A stretch of 64,000 nucleotides of DNA from NCBI RefSeq assembly GCF_024806835.1, contig NZ_JANTYU010000001.1, positions 1 through 64,000 of the forward strand, in the 5' to 3' direction. Position numbers and translations under genes: made by a program. This document shows positions 1 through 10,081 of the stretch, one piece after another. A model generated the notes under the pieces. It saw only the letters and a program-made list of their open reading frames with translations, was not told the origin of the DNA and did no database searches. Source of the DNA: Xanthomonas sp. 3793. GTDB taxonomy: Bacteria; Pseudomonadota; Gammaproteobacteria; Xanthomonadales; Xanthomonadaceae. Position 1 is the first letter of the stretch, and each line of letters starts with the position of its first letter.

Positions 1-92
1 CCCGCCCACCATCGCGGGACACGCTGCAAGTACGTCCTTGTAAGCTCCGTGGCGGCATCCATGCCGCCAAGGGTCCCGCGACGGTGGGCGGG
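1..92. repeat. Palindromic dispersed element, copy 1
   Basis: The outer arms 1-20 and 73-92 are inverted repeats of 20 bases with one mismatch. Inside them, 51-68 (GGCGGCATCCATGCCGCC) is a second palindrome with an 8-bp stem. A related element lies at 215-316, with the same GGCGGCAT/ATGCCGCC core in the opposite orientation. It looks like a REP/MITE-like intergenic repeat of the kind common in Xanthomonas. The left end may extend beyond the window. Confidence 0.7.
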
Positions 93-171
93 CAAGGACC
101 AGTCGAGTTGATCGGTGCCCAAGGTTCAGCACAGCAACCAGCAACCAGCAACCCTCGAAACCGCACGACGC

Positions 172-199
172 GGTAGTTTCGTTCTTCAACGAAACCACC
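172..199. other. Stem-loop with 12-bp imperfect stem
   Basis: Bases 172-183 pair with 188-199 with one mismatch around the loop CTTC. No T-tract follows, so it is not a clear intrinsic terminator. It lies between the two palindromic elements, just after a short tandem repeat (AGCAACC three times, about 133-153). Confidence 0.45.
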
Positions 200-214
200 A
201 GCCAACTGTCTAGT

Positions 215-316
215 GCGGTGTCCTCGCCGCTTGCGGGACCGTTGGCGGCATGGATGCCGCCATCGAGCCCCCATGGACGGGTTAACGGCGTGTCCCGCGA
301 GCGGTGAGGGCACCGC
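215..316. repeat. Palindromic dispersed element, copy 2
   Basis: The outer arms 215-239 and 292-316 are imperfect inverted repeats of 25 bases. The centre 244-261 (GGCGGCATGGATGCCGCC) is the reverse complement of the core of copy 1. I see no gene in the rest of 1-579. A 126-codon open frame covering the element has no recognisable domain and looks like chance. Confidence 0.65.
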
Positions 317-579
317 GCCCTCGATGCTGCGCGTTTGCTGCAGGACCCTTTCCCGGACCATCGCAGGACACATTCGACCAAGGGGAGCCTGGATCGTCCT
401 GACGACGCCGATAGCGGCTGACCCACCGATGGCCCGGCGGTTGCCCGGTGCGGCATGTCGTACGCGCAACATTTCAATTCCTCCGCGCCGCCCACACCTG
501 CCTTGCGCTTGCTCGCTGCGTTTGGTTGGCGCTCTTCGTCCGTTGCCCCCCAGGCATTGCAACGCAGGCTGGCGAGCAA

Positions 580-1593
580 TCAGCGGCCGATGACCAGGTC
601 CACTGGCACGCCTGCCGACAGTTCAACCATCACCGGCACGCTCTCGACATCATCTGCCTGACGCATCGCGTTGCCACTGCGCGATAGCCGTGCAAGCACC
701 TGCACCTTTTCCAGCGACGACAGCGCGCGCGTCGGCATCGGGCTGTCGCCATCGTCCAGGGTGATGGTCAACGGGAGTTCGCTCAGCGCGTGTTTTTCCA
801 CTGCCACCGGCATCGGGGTGTCTGCTGCGCGTGCGATGACGAAGACGCTGGTATCGCCGGGCAATCCGGCGCGCTTGGCGAATGCGGCATCCAGCGTCAC
901 CCGCACCTGGATGCGTTTGCCGCTGGCTGCTTTGGTGGCAGGCGCAGCCGGTGCCTTGATCGGTTCCAGTTTGGCCTCCTGTCGCGCAGCATTGAGCTGC
1001 TCGAGCAGGCCGGGCCGGGTGGCGGCGTCGACCACGCTCAGCAGCGGTTCCCAGGTCTCGCTGGCCTTGGCCGGCTGGCCGGCCTGGCGCTGCACCACGC
1101 CGAGAAACCAGCGTGCGCGTTGATGGTCCGGCTGCACCGCCAGCGCGTGTTCGAGCAGGCGCATGGCCTGCGGGTCCGGTCGCCCGCTGTCGTCGGCGAG
1201 CATGCGCGACTGCGCGGCCGCTACCAGCACGTCCGGCTCGTCCGGGCGCAGCGCCACCGCACGCGCAAACGCGTCGCTGGCCTCGGCGAATTTCTGCTGG
1301 CTGGACAGCGAGCGCCCCAACAGCACCCAGCCTTCGGCCTGGTCGGGGTTACGCGCCAGGGCGCTGCGCAGTTGCACGATGGCCTCGTCCAGGGTGCGTG
1401 GCGTGGCCGGGCGGTCGGCCACCTGCTCGATCGCCGACGGCGTGCCGACCAGCCAGTACAGCGACGCGCTTGCGGCAAGCAACAGCAGCGCCACACTGGC
1501 CGCCAGGCCGCGCGTCTGGCGCCACAGCGGGCGCAGCGCCACGCCGAAGGCGAGCAGCGCGATCACGGCAACCGCCAGGACGAAGCCGGCCAT
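580..1593 (-). CDS. ccmI: Cytochrome c biogenesis protein CcmI (CycH-like, TPR)
   Basis: This is the last gene of the cytochrome c maturation operon. CcmI presents apocytochrome c to the CcmF/H haem ligase. The 337-residue protein starts with two membrane helices (about 1-20 and 33-50). A TPR region follows at about 65-190 (repeats such as AEGWVLLGRSLSSQQKFAEA), then a soluble periplasmic C-terminal domain. The ATG at 1593 has AGGAG five bases upstream. It overlaps the ccmH stop (TGATG), so translation is probably coupled. An in-frame GTG at 1599 would overlap the ribosome site and is less likely. Confidence 0.88.
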   Translation of the reverse strand: MAGFVLAVAVIALLAFGVALRPLWRQTRGLAASVALLLLAASASLYWLVGTPSAIEQVADRPATPRTLDEAIVQLRSALARNPDQAEGWVLLGRSLSSQQKFAEASDAFARAVALRPDEPDVLVAAAQSRMLADDSGRPDPQAMRLLEHALAVQPDHQRARWFLGVVQRQAGQPAKASETWEPLLSVVDAATRPGLLEQLNAARQEAKLEPIKAPAAPATKAASGKRIQVRVTLDAAFAKRAGLPGDTSVFVIARAADTPMPVAVEKHALSELPLTITLDDGDSPMPTRALSSLEKVQVLARLSRSGNAMRQADDVESVPVMVELSAGVPVDLVIGR

Positions 1594-2027
1594 CACCACT
1601 CCTGCTCATCGGCGGGCAACGCGGGCGCGGCAGCGCTGCGTCGACGCACCAGCAAGACAACCGCGCCGGCCCCCAGCAACAACACCAGCAGCGGGCCGAA
1701 CCACAGCAGCCAGGTGCGCGATTCCACCTGCGGGCGATACAGCACGAACTCGCCATAGCGGGAGACCAGGAACTGGCGGATCTGCGCATCGCTGCGGCCT
1801 TCGTGCATCAAGGCCAGGACCTCGCGGCGCAGGTCCTGCGCAATCTGCGCGTTGGAGTCGGCCAGCGACTGGTTCTGGCACTGCACGCAACGCAGCTCGG
1901 CAGTCAGCGCGTGGAAGCGCGCTTCTTCGGCCGCCGAGCGATATTGCAGCGGCGCCGGGTCGCCGACCGGCTGGGCCAGGGCCAGCCAGGGCAACAGCAG
2001 CAGCGTCAGCAGCCAGGTGCGCTTCAT
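1593..2027 (-). CDS. ccmH: Cytochrome c maturation protein CcmH
   Basis: CcmH is a periplasmic membrane-anchored thiol oxidoreductase. It reduces the apocytochrome CXXCH cysteines and forms part of the haem ligation complex. The 144-residue protein has a signal peptide (1-18), the hallmark LRCVQCQNQS motif with redox cysteines C47 and C50, and one C-terminal membrane helix at about 105-125. This is the short form, with the CcmI part encoded separately downstream. The ATG overlaps the dsbE stop as ATGA. A longer in-frame extension upstream lies within dsbE and was rejected. Confidence 0.93.
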   Translation of the reverse strand: MKRTWLLTLLLLPWLALAQPVGDPAPLQYRSAAEEARFHALTAELRCVQCQNQSLADSNAQIAQDLRREVLALMHEGRSDAQIRQFLVSRYGEFVLYRPQVESRTWLLWFGPLLVLLLGAGAVVLLVRRRSAAAPALPADEQEW

Positions 2028-2626
2028 GGGCTGGCGTGCAGGTCCGGGGCGGCGGTGGGCGAGCGCTCGATCTTGCTCAGCATTGGAATCAGCTGGGTGT
2101 CGATGATGGATTGGGTGAGCATGCCGCTGTACTTCCAGCGCACCACGCCGCGCCCGTCGACCAGGAAGGTTTCCGGTGCGGCAGCGATGCCGAAATCGAT
2201 CGCGGTGCGCCCGTCTTTGTCGGCCACCACCAACAGATACGGATTGCCCAGTTGTTCCAGCCAGCGCAGCGCATCGGCTTGCTCGTCCTTCCAGTTGTAG
2301 CCGATCACGCGTACGCGCTTGGTCAGCGCAAAGCGGCTCAGTACAGGGTGCTCTTCGCGGCAGGCCGGGCACCAGCTGCCCCACACGTTGATGATGTACG
2401 GGGCGCCGCGCAGTTCGCGCGCGTGCACCACGATGCTGGGGTCGTGCAGCAGCGGCAGCGCGAACTCCGGCGCCGGCTTGCCGATCAGGGCCGAGGGCAG
2501 GGCATCGCGATCGTCCTGACCGGAGCGCACCACCGCGTAGACCAGCAGCGCTGCAAGTGCGAGCAGCAGCACGATGGCGCCCACGAGGACCGCAGTGGGC
2601 AGGCGGGGCGAACGTGACTCAACCAT
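2024..2626 (-). CDS. dsbE: Thiol:disulfide interchange protein DsbE (CcmG)
   Basis: A membrane-tethered periplasmic thioredoxin that keeps apocytochrome c or CcmH reduced during haem attachment. The 200-residue form starts MVESRSPRL, has a membrane anchor at about 11-33 and a thioredoxin fold with active site WCPAC (C86, C89). APETFLVD contains the cis-proline region expected of the family. The start at 2626 is preceded by GGAG and overlaps the ccmF end by 8 bases. An upstream in-frame start would add 18 residues inside ccmF. Confidence 0.93.
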   Translation of the reverse strand: MVESRSPRLPTAVLVGAIVLLLALAALLVYAVVRSGQDDRDALPSALIGKPAPEFALPLLHDPSIVVHARELRGAPYIINVWGSWCPACREEHPVLSRFALTKRVRVIGYNWKDEQADALRWLEQLGNPYLLVVADKDGRTAIDFGIAAAPETFLVDGRGVVRWKYSGMLTQSIIDTQLIPMLSKIERSPTAAPDLHASP

Positions 2627-4556
2627 CTTGGATCTCCGGAGAACGACGAAAACGCCGGTCGGCCGCGGTGACCAGGCCACCGAGCGCCATCAGCAGCGCC
2701 CCCAGCCAGATCCAGCGCACGAACGGTTTGAGGTGGACGCGCACCGCCCAGGCCTGGTTGCCCAGCGGTTCGCCAAGGGCGACATACAGGTCGCCGAACG
2801 GACCGGGACGGATCGCCGCCTCGGTCAGGGTCTGTCCGCCGCTGGCATAGCGGCGTTTTTCCGCATGCAGCAGGCCGACCGGCGCATCGTCCTTGAACAC
2901 CTGCAGGTTGGCGCGGTCTGAAACGTAATTGGGCCCGCGCAGTTCTTCCACGGTATCGAAGTGCAGCGCGTAGCGGCCGATCTGCACCTGCTGGCCCGGC
3001 GCCAATGCGACCTCGCGTTGCAGGCTCAGCGACTCCACCAGCAAGGCGCCGGCCAGAAACACCGCAACGCCCATATGCGCCAGCACCATGCCCAGCATTT
3101 CTGCAGTGAACTTGCGCCCCTTGGCCGCGCGACGGGTCCACAGGAAGCGTGCCGTGCCAAGCAGTACCCACACCGCACCGGCCACGCCGATGGCGGTTTT
3201 CAGCTGGCCTTGCGGCGCCATCAACCAGGCCAGCGCGCCCGCAGCAAGCGCCAGGCCTGCCCACGGTGTCAGCAGCGCCAGCGGCCGCGAGGCCTGCTCA
3301 CGCTGCCAGCGCGTGAGCGGGCCGAACGGCAGCAATGCCACCAGCGGTGCCATCAACACCACGAACAAGGTGCCGAAGTAGGGCGGCCCAACCGACAGCT
3401 TGCCCAGGCCAAGCGCATCGGCCAGCAAGGGATACAGCGTGCCCAGCAACACCATCGCGCAGGCGCAGGTCAGCAGCAGGTTATTCAACAGCAGCAAGGT
3501 TTCGCGCGAGCTGCCGGCAAAGGCGCGGCGCGGGTCGTTGCTGGCGGACATGCCCGGCGCGCGGATGGCGTACAGCAGCAATGCGCCGCCCACCACCACC
3601 AGCAGGAACACCAGGATGAACAGCCCGCGCGACGGGTCGGCGGCAAACGAATGCACGCTGGTCAGCACGCCCGAGCGCACCAGAAAGGTTCCCAGCAACG
3701 ACAACGCAAATGCGGCAATGGCCAGCAGCAAGGTCCAGCTGGCAAAGCTGCCGCGTTTTTCGGTGACCGCCTGCGAATGCAGCAACGCGGTGCCGACCAG
3801 CCACGGCATGAAGCTGGCGTTTTCCACCGGGTCCCAGAACCACCAGCCGCCCCAGCCCAGTTCGTAATACGCCCACCAGCTGCCCAGCGCGATGCCGACG
3901 GTGAGCATCGCCCAGGCCACGTTGGTCCACGGCCGTGTCCAGCGCAGCCAGCGCGCATCCATGCGGCCTTCCAGCAGCGCGGCGATGGCGAAGGCGAACG
4001 GCACCGCAAAGCCGACATAGCCGCAGTACAGCATCGGCGGATGGATGATCAGACCCGGATCCTGCAGCAGCGGGTTGAGGTCAGCGCCTTCCAGCGGCAC
4101 CGGAAACAGGCGCGCGAACGGATTGGAGGTAAACAGCAAAAACGCCAGGAACCCGATACTCACCAGCGCCATCACCCCGAGCACGCGCGCGATGACGTGT
4201 GCGGGCAACTGCCGCGACCACACCGCCACCGCGCCGGTCCACAGCGCCAGCACCAGCGTCCACAGCAGCAGCGATCCTTCGTGCGCACCCCAGACCGCCG
4301 AGTAGCGGTAGATCATCGGCAACAGGCTGTTGGAATTCTCGGCGACATAGCGCACCGAAAAATCCTGCACCAAAAACGCATGCGTCAGCAGCGCGAAGGC
4401 CGCAGCGATCAGGCCAAGCTGCACCAACGCCGCCGGGCGCGCCACCGCCATCCAGCTGCTGTGCCCGCGCTGCGCGCCGGCCAGCGGCAATGCGGCCTGC
4501 ATCAACGCGACCAGCAAGGCCAGCACCAGCAGAAAGGTACCGAGCTCAGGCAGCAT
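2619..4556 (-). CDS. ccmF: Haem lyase CcmF
   Basis: CcmF is the large integral membrane subunit of the cytochrome c haem ligation complex. It accepts haem from holo-CcmE and joins it to apocytochrome thiols. The 645-residue protein is of usual length, with many membrane helices. It carries the tryptophan-rich WWD signature (GWGGWWFWDPVENASFMPWL) and conserved periplasmic histidines, for example in IHPPMLYCGYVG. It overlaps dsbE by 8 bases. A gap of about 324 bases separates it from ccmE, the longest within the operon. Confidence 0.96.
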   Translation of the reverse strand: MLPELGTFLLVLALLVALMQAALPLAGAQRGHSSWMAVARPAALVQLGLIAAAFALLTHAFLVQDFSVRYVAENSNSLLPMIYRYSAVWGAHEGSLLLWTLVLALWTGAVAVWSRQLPAHVIARVLGVMALVSIGFLAFLLFTSNPFARLFPVPLEGADLNPLLQDPGLIIHPPMLYCGYVGFAVPFAFAIAALLEGRMDARWLRWTRPWTNVAWAMLTVGIALGSWWAYYELGWGGWWFWDPVENASFMPWLVGTALLHSQAVTEKRGSFASWTLLLAIAAFALSLLGTFLVRSGVLTSVHSFAADPSRGLFILVFLLVVVGGALLLYAIRAPGMSASNDPRRAFAGSSRETLLLLNNLLLTCACAMVLLGTLYPLLADALGLGKLSVGPPYFGTLFVVLMAPLVALLPFGPLTRWQREQASRPLALLTPWAGLALAAGALAWLMAPQGQLKTAIGVAGAVWVLLGTARFLWTRRAAKGRKFTAEMLGMVLAHMGVAVFLAGALLVESLSLQREVALAPGQQVQIGRYALHFDTVEELRGPNYVSDRANLQVFKDDAPVGLLHAEKRRYASGGQTLTEAAIRPGPFGDLYVALGEPLGNQAWAVRVHLKPFVRWIWLGALLMALGGLVTAADRRFRRSPEIQDG

Positions 4557-4880
4557 GCAGAACTCGATGTTGGCAGCAGGGCATCGCAGCGCGTTGCCGG
4601 GAGCAGGCCATCAAGCGCCGGAGAGGGCCGGACATAGGGGCGTTGGCGGAACACGGGTTTCCCGTCGCCGCGCCGCGCCCACTGTTGGAACCCGCCGGTC
4701 CTGTCGCAGTGTCACGTTCTTTGGTCAGCGCGCCCGCGCAGCGACGTGCTGCCTGGCGGAGCCGGAGCGCGAGGATCAACGGCCGGCAAGCCGCCGCCAC
4801 GGTACGATCCGCGCCGCTGCGTTGAGGCTCCATTGCCTGCGTCTGCCGGTCTTCATGTCGGCCGCCATCGCTTCGGACCG
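4557..4880. other. Non-coding gap between ccmE and ccmF
   Basis: I find no supported gene here. A 112-codon minus-strand frame overlapping the ccmE end has no recognisable domain and an unusual composition. The gap breaks the otherwise overlapping ccm genes, so it could hold a secondary promoter for ccmFGHI. No clear promoter or terminator was identified. Confidence 0.4.
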
Positions 4881-6252
<1,372 letters not shown>

Positions 6253-6364
6253 GCGATGGCGATGGCTCTTGGCATGGCGATGGCTTCTTGCATGGAGACA
6301 GCTCTCGGTACGACACCGCCGTACGACCTACGGTGTCCCATCAACGGCGCATCTGCAATATCGA
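6253..6364. other. ccmB-ccmC spacer with short direct repeats
   Basis: This 112-base spacer interrupts the translational coupling of the ccm operon. It contains direct repeats of GGCGATGGCT and CATGG-type units around 6247-6298, probably slipped-strand duplications. No gene or clear promoter is visible. Confidence 0.45.
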
Positions 6365-7060
6365 TCAGCTGAGCGAAATCCGGATCGCCGCCGCTGCCGC
6401 CAACGGTGCCAGCACGATACCGATCACCAACCCGGCGCCTAACAACAACAACGCACCCACCGCATCCTGTCCTTGCCCGCTGGCCGCAACGCTGCCGGCG
6501 CCGAACACCAGCACCGGCACATACAGCGGCAACGCCAGCAACGCCACGAGAATACCAGAGCGTTTCATCGTCACCGTCAGTGCCGCAACCACGGCGCCGA
6601 GCAGACTCAATAAGGGTGTGCCCAGCGCCAACGATGCCAGCAGCACCGGTAGTTGGTCATGTGGCAGGTGCAGCAATTCGCCCAGCAACGGTGTCACTGC
6701 GATCAACGGCAGCGCGCTGGTCGCCCAATGCAGCAGCACCCGCACGGCGATCAACCACGCCAGCGGCACCGGTGCCAGCAACCATTGCTCCATCGAGCCG
6801 TCTTCCACGTCGCTGCGGAACAGCGCGTCCAGCGACAACAGGCCGGCCAGCAGCACCGACAGCCACAGCACCGCCGGTGCCGCCTGCGCCAGCAGGTCGG
6901 GGCGGCCGCCCAGGCCCAGCGCAAACAACACCACGATCAACAACGCGAACAATGCCGGCTGCAGGGCGTCGCTGCGACGGCGCCACAGCAATTGCAGATC
7001 GCGGCGCAGCAGCGCGCGCGCGGCCTGAAGCAACGAGGGTTGTGGCGACGGCGTGCTCAT
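6365..7060 (-). CDS. ccmB: Haem exporter permease CcmB
   Basis: CcmB is the membrane subunit of the CcmAB ABC complex, which uses ATP to release holo-CcmE. The 231-residue protein has six predicted membrane segments. It contains the conserved sequence [19 protein letters not shown], typical of CcmB, and a Ser/Pro-rich N-terminus. Its ATG overlaps the ccmA stop as ATGA. Confidence 0.94.
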   Translation of the reverse strand: MSTPSPQPSLLQAARALLRRDLQLLWRRRSDALQPALFALLIVVLFALGLGGRPDLLAQAAPAVLWLSVLLAGLLSLDALFRSDVEDGSMEQWLLAPVPLAWLIAVRVLLHWATSALPLIAVTPLLGELLHLPHDQLPVLLASLALGTPLLSLLGAVVAALTVTMKRSGILVALLALPLYVPVLVFGAGSVAASGQGQDAVGALLLLGAGLVIGIVLAPLAAAAAIRISLS

Positions 7061-7701
7061 GCCGCAGCCTCCAGGGTGAGCATGCGGGTGCGCACCGGCG
7101 GGGCCGCATAGGCGCCATGGGTGGTGACCAGCGCCGCGCCACCACCGCGCAGATGCGCGGAGATCATCCGGTTGACCAGGGTGATGCCATCCAGGTCGAG
7201 GTTGGCATAGGGTTCGTCCAGCAGCCACAACGGCGCAGGCGACAGCCACAGTCGCGCCAGCGCCAGACGCTTGCGCTGCCCGGCCGACAACTGCCGCACC
7301 AGGGCATCTTCGTAGCCGGCCAGCCCGACGATCGCCAGCGCGCTGCCGGGCATCTGCTTGGCACGCCGTCCATGCAGTCCACACAGGAAATGCAGGTTCT
7401 CCAGGGTGCTCAGATCGGCCTTCAGGCCGGGCAGATGCCCCAGGTAGGCCATGAAGCGGCTGCGGTCGCCGCGCCGGGCGGTCTTGCCGTCGATCTGGAT
7501 CTGGCCCTGTTCCACATGCAGCAGGCCGGCCAGCACCCGCAGCAAGGTGGTCTTGCCGGCGCCGTTGTCGCCCTGCACGAGCAGGGCTTCGCCGGCATCG
7601 ACATGGAAATCCAGCGGGCCGAAGACCGGCTCTTCGTTGCGGCTGAAAGCCAGCGCGCGCGCCGCCAGCAGCGGAGGCGCAGTGTGCAGCGGTTCGATCA
7701 T
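7057..7701 (-). CDS. ccmA: Haem exporter ATP-binding protein CcmA
   Basis: The ATPase of the CcmABCD complex and first gene of the operon. The 214-residue ABC domain has Walker [10 protein letters not shown] (44-52), signature [13 protein letters not shown] (about 138-150) and Walker [13 protein letters not shown] (about 157-168). The start chosen is [10 protein letters not shown] at 7701, which gives the usual length. An in-frame ATG at 7758 would add 19 residues. The promoter must lie in the 196-base region shared with the divergent aminotransferase gene. Confidence 0.94.
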   Translation of the reverse strand: MIEPLHTAPPLLAARALAFSRNEEPVFGPLDFHVDAGEALLVQGDNGAGKTTLLRVLAGLLHVEQGQIQIDGKTARRGDRSRFMAYLGHLPGLKADLSTLENLHFLCGLHGRRAKQMPGSALAIVGLAGYEDALVRQLSAGQRKRLALARLWLSPAPLWLLDEPYANLDLDGITLVNRMISAHLRGGGAALVTTHGAYAAPPVRTRMLTLEAAA

Positions 7702-7897
7702 CGGCGCAGCGGGCTCCCGTCGCAGGACGGCATAAGGAAGGGCGGGCAGGGCGCGCATTGTAGCGACGATGGCCGCGGCACGGGCGCGCTTCAGCGGCGC
7801 GATGTGTCCGGGAACGCTGTTTTGCGCCGGGCCTGGCGCACCCGCGCGGCCGCTTTGCGTACACTCGCGGTCCCCGATTGCTGACCGGACAGGCGCG
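7702..7897. promoter_or_regulatory. Divergent promoter region ccmA / aminotransferase
   Basis: The only non-coding space between two divergent transcription units, so it should carry both promoters. I could not assign -35/-10 boxes with confidence. Confidence 0.4.
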
Positions 7898-9046
7898 ATG
7901 CCCCTCACGACCAAGCTGCCCAAGGTGGGCACCACCATCTTCACCGTCATGTCGCAACTGGCGGCCGAGCACGGCGCGGTCAACCTGGGCCAGGGCTTCC
8001 CCGATTTCGCGGTGCCGCAGCGCCTGGTCGATGAACTGGAGGCGGCCATGCGCGCCGGCCACAACCAGTACCCGCCGATGACCGGCGTGGCGGCCCTGCG
8101 CCAGGCCATCGCCGGCAAGGCGCAGCGCTGCTACGGCGCGCAGGTCGATGCCGACAGCGAGATCACCGTCACCAGCGGTGCCACCGAGGCGATCTTCAAT
8201 GCCATTCACGCGGTGGTGCGCGCGGGCGAAGAGGTCATCGTGCTGGACCCGGCCTACGACTGCTACGAGCCGGCAATCGATCTGGCCGGCGCGCGCGCGA
8301 TCCATGTGGCGCTGCACCCGCAGACTTTCGCCGTGGACTGGGACGCGCTGCGCGCGGCGATCACGCCCAAGACGCGCCTGCTGATGATCAACTCGCCGCA
8401 TAACCCGTCCGGCGCGATGCTCTCGGCCGCCGACCTGCAGACGCTGACCGAACTGCTGCGTGGCACCGATATCTTCCTGCTCTCCGACGAGGTCTACGAA
8501 CACATCGTGTTCGACGGCCACCGCCACGAATCGGTGCTGCGCTGGCCGGAATTGCGCGAGCGCGCGTTCGTGATTTCCAGCTTCGGCAAGACCTATCACT
8601 GCACCGGCTGGAAGATCGGCTACGCCATCGCGCCGCCGGCACTGAGCGGCGAATTCCGCAAGGTGCACCAGTACAACACCTTTACCAGCTTCGGCCCGGC
8701 CCAGCATGCGTTCGCTGCGATGATCCGCGACGAGCCCGAGCACGACGAGCAACTTGGCGCGTTCTATCAGGCCAAGCGCGACCGTTTCCGCGAGCAGTTG
8801 CTGACCACGCGCCTGAAGCCGTTGCCGGTGCCCGGCGGGTATTTCCAGCTGGTGGATTACTCGGCGATCAGCGATCTGCCCGACACCGAATTCGTGAAGT
8901 GGCTGACGGTGGAGAAGGGCGTGGCCGCGATTCCGCTGTCGCCGTTCTACGAGACCGCGCCGCAAGGGCAACGACTGGCACGGCTGTGCTTCGCCAAGAA
9001 CGATGCAACCTTGGATGCGGCGATCGCGCGGTTGCAGAAGCTCTGA
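7898..9046 (+). CDS. PLP-dependent methionine/glutamine transaminase (YbdL-like)
   Basis: A fold-type I aminotransferase of 382 residues. The family transaminates methionine, glutamine or aromatic amino acids with 2-oxo acids, including the methionine-salvage oxo acid. The N-terminal motif [10 protein letters not shown] is typical of the KAT/GTK/YbdL group. [16 protein letters not shown] carries the PLP lysine (K231), and the phosphate/ring-binding segments SGATEAIF and [10 protein letters not shown] are present. The next gene encodes an omega-amidase, which supports a glutamine transaminase-omega-amidase pair. Substrate preference cannot be read from the sequence. Confidence 0.87.
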   Translation: MPLTTKLPKVGTTIFTVMSQLAAEHGAVNLGQGFPDFAVPQRLVDELEAAMRAGHNQYPPMTGVAALRQAIAGKAQRCYGAQVDADSEITVTSGATEAIFNAIHAVVRAGEEVIVLDPAYDCYEPAIDLAGARAIHVALHPQTFAVDWDALRAAITPKTRLLMINSPHNPSGAMLSAADLQTLTELLRGTDIFLLSDEVYEHIVFDGHRHESVLRWPELRERAFVISSFGKTYHCTGWKIGYAIAPPALSGEFRKVHQYNTFTSFGPAQHAFAAMIRDEPEHDEQLGAFYQAKRDRFREQLLTTRLKPLPVPGGYFQLVDYSAISDLPDTEFVKWLTVEKGVAAIPLSPFYETAPQGQRLARLCFAKNDATLDAAIARLQKL

Positions 9047-9052
9047 ACAGCT

Positions 9053-9181
9053 GGGATTCGGGAATGGGGATTCGGGAATCGTAAGAGCGGTTGGTCGCTT
9101 TTCGATCCGAATCTGCACTTGGCCCGATGACATAACGTGCTCACCAAACCGCTGTCCAATTCCCGATTCCCGATTCCCGAG
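9053..9181. repeat. GGGATT-type inverted repeat upstream of the omega-amidase
   Basis: A G-rich side (9053-9081, GGGATTCGGGAATGGGGATT) is answered by a C-rich side (9158-9181, ATTCCCGATTCCCGATTCCC). Additional pairing comes from AGCGGTTGG (about 9086) with CCAAACCGCT (about 9143). The C-rich side ends a few bases before the next ATG. G-runs of this kind can also form quadruplexes. Related copies are at 9981-10080, 46821-46848 and 48504-48611. Confidence 0.75.
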
Positions 9182-9187
9182 CCTTCA

Positions 9188-9988
9188 ATGCACGACCTTC
9201 GCATCTCCCTGATCCAAGGCGACACCCGCTGGCACGATCCGGCTGGCAATCGCGATTACTACGGCGCATTGCTGCAGCCGTTGGCCGGGCAGACCGATCT
9301 GGTGATCCTGCCGGAGACCTTCACCAGCGGGTTCTCCAACGACGCCATCGACAAGGCCGAGGACATGGACGGGCCGACCGTGGCCTGGGTGCGTGCGCAG
9401 GCGGCGCGGCTGGGTGCTGCCGTCACCGGTAGCGTGCAATTGCGCACGCCCGAAGGCGTATTCAACCGGCTGCTGTGGGCCACGCCGGACGGAGCGCTGC
9501 AGTATTACGACAAGCGCCATCTGTTCCGCTTCGGCAACGAGCATCTGCGTTATGCGGCCGGGCGCGATCGCCTGTGCGTGGAATGGAAGGGCTGGCGGAT
9601 CAATCCGCAGGTCTGCTACGACCTGCGGTTCCCGGTGTTCTGCCGCAACCGCTTCGATGTCGAGCGGCCGGGTCAGCTGGATTTCGATCTGCAATTGTTC
9701 GTCGCCAACTGGCCGTCTGCACGCGCATATGCCTGGAAAACGCTGCTGCGCGCGCGCGCGATCGAAAACCTGTGCTTCGTGGCGGCGGTCAACCGCGTCG
9801 GCGTGGATGGCAATCAGCTGCACTACGCCGGCGATAGCGCGGTGATCGATTTTCTCGGCCAGCCGCAGGTGGAAATCCGCGAGCAGCCGCAAGTGGTCAC
9901 CACCACCCTCAGCGCTGCGGCCCTGGCCGAGCATCGCGCACGCTTCCCGGCAATGCTGGATGCCGATGCCTTTGAGATCAGGGATTAG
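9188..9988 (+). CDS. Omega-amidase / nitrilase-family amidohydrolase (YafV-like)
   Basis: A carbon-nitrogen hydrolase of 266 residues with the catalytic triad E43 (ILPETF), K109 (YDKRHLF) and C143 (QVCYDLRFP). YafV/Nit2 enzymes hydrolyse 2-oxoglutaramate, the product of glutamine transaminases. The adjacent upstream transaminase fits this role. The ATG at 9188 follows a C-rich repeat and shows no evident Shine-Dalgarno sequence. The final codons and stop (GAG ATC AGG GAT TAG) run into the next GGGATT repeat. Confidence 0.88.
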   Translation: MHDLRISLIQGDTRWHDPAGNRDYYGALLQPLAGQTDLVILPETFTSGFSNDAIDKAEDMDGPTVAWVRAQAARLGAAVTGSVQLRTPEGVFNRLLWATPDGALQYYDKRHLFRFGNEHLRYAAGRDRLCVEWKGWRINPQVCYDLRFPVFCRNRFDVERPGQLDFDLQLFVANWPSARAYAWKTLLRARAIENLCFVAAVNRVGVDGNQLHYAGDSAVIDFLGQPQVEIREQPQVVTTTLSAAALAEHRARFPAMLDADAFEIRD

Positions 9989-10080
9989 AGATTGGGGATT
10001 AGGGATTGGTGCAAGCAGGCAAGGCATAACTTTCCGCTCACCCGCCGTTGCCAATCCCCAATCCCAAATCCCCAATCCCG
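9981..10080. repeat. GGGATT-type inverted repeat between convergent genes
   Basis: A G-rich side (9981-10009) and a C-rich side (10051-10080, CCAATCCCCAATCCCAAATC and on) can pair over about 30 bases. It overlaps the 3' end of the omega-amidase gene and ends one base before the stop of the convergent glutaminyl cyclase gene. It may act as a bidirectional terminator, but there is no T-tract. Confidence 0.75.
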
Positions 10081-10081
10081 G

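Noticed and set aside
213-593. 126-codon plus-strand frame at the left edge
   Set aside because: Much of it lies inside the palindromic element and the translation shows no domain or ribosome site.
9053-10080. Regular G-rich repeats considered as a CRISPR array
   Set aside because: Repeats are 6-10 bases, directly adjacent and arranged as inverted arms, without uniform spacers or cas genes.
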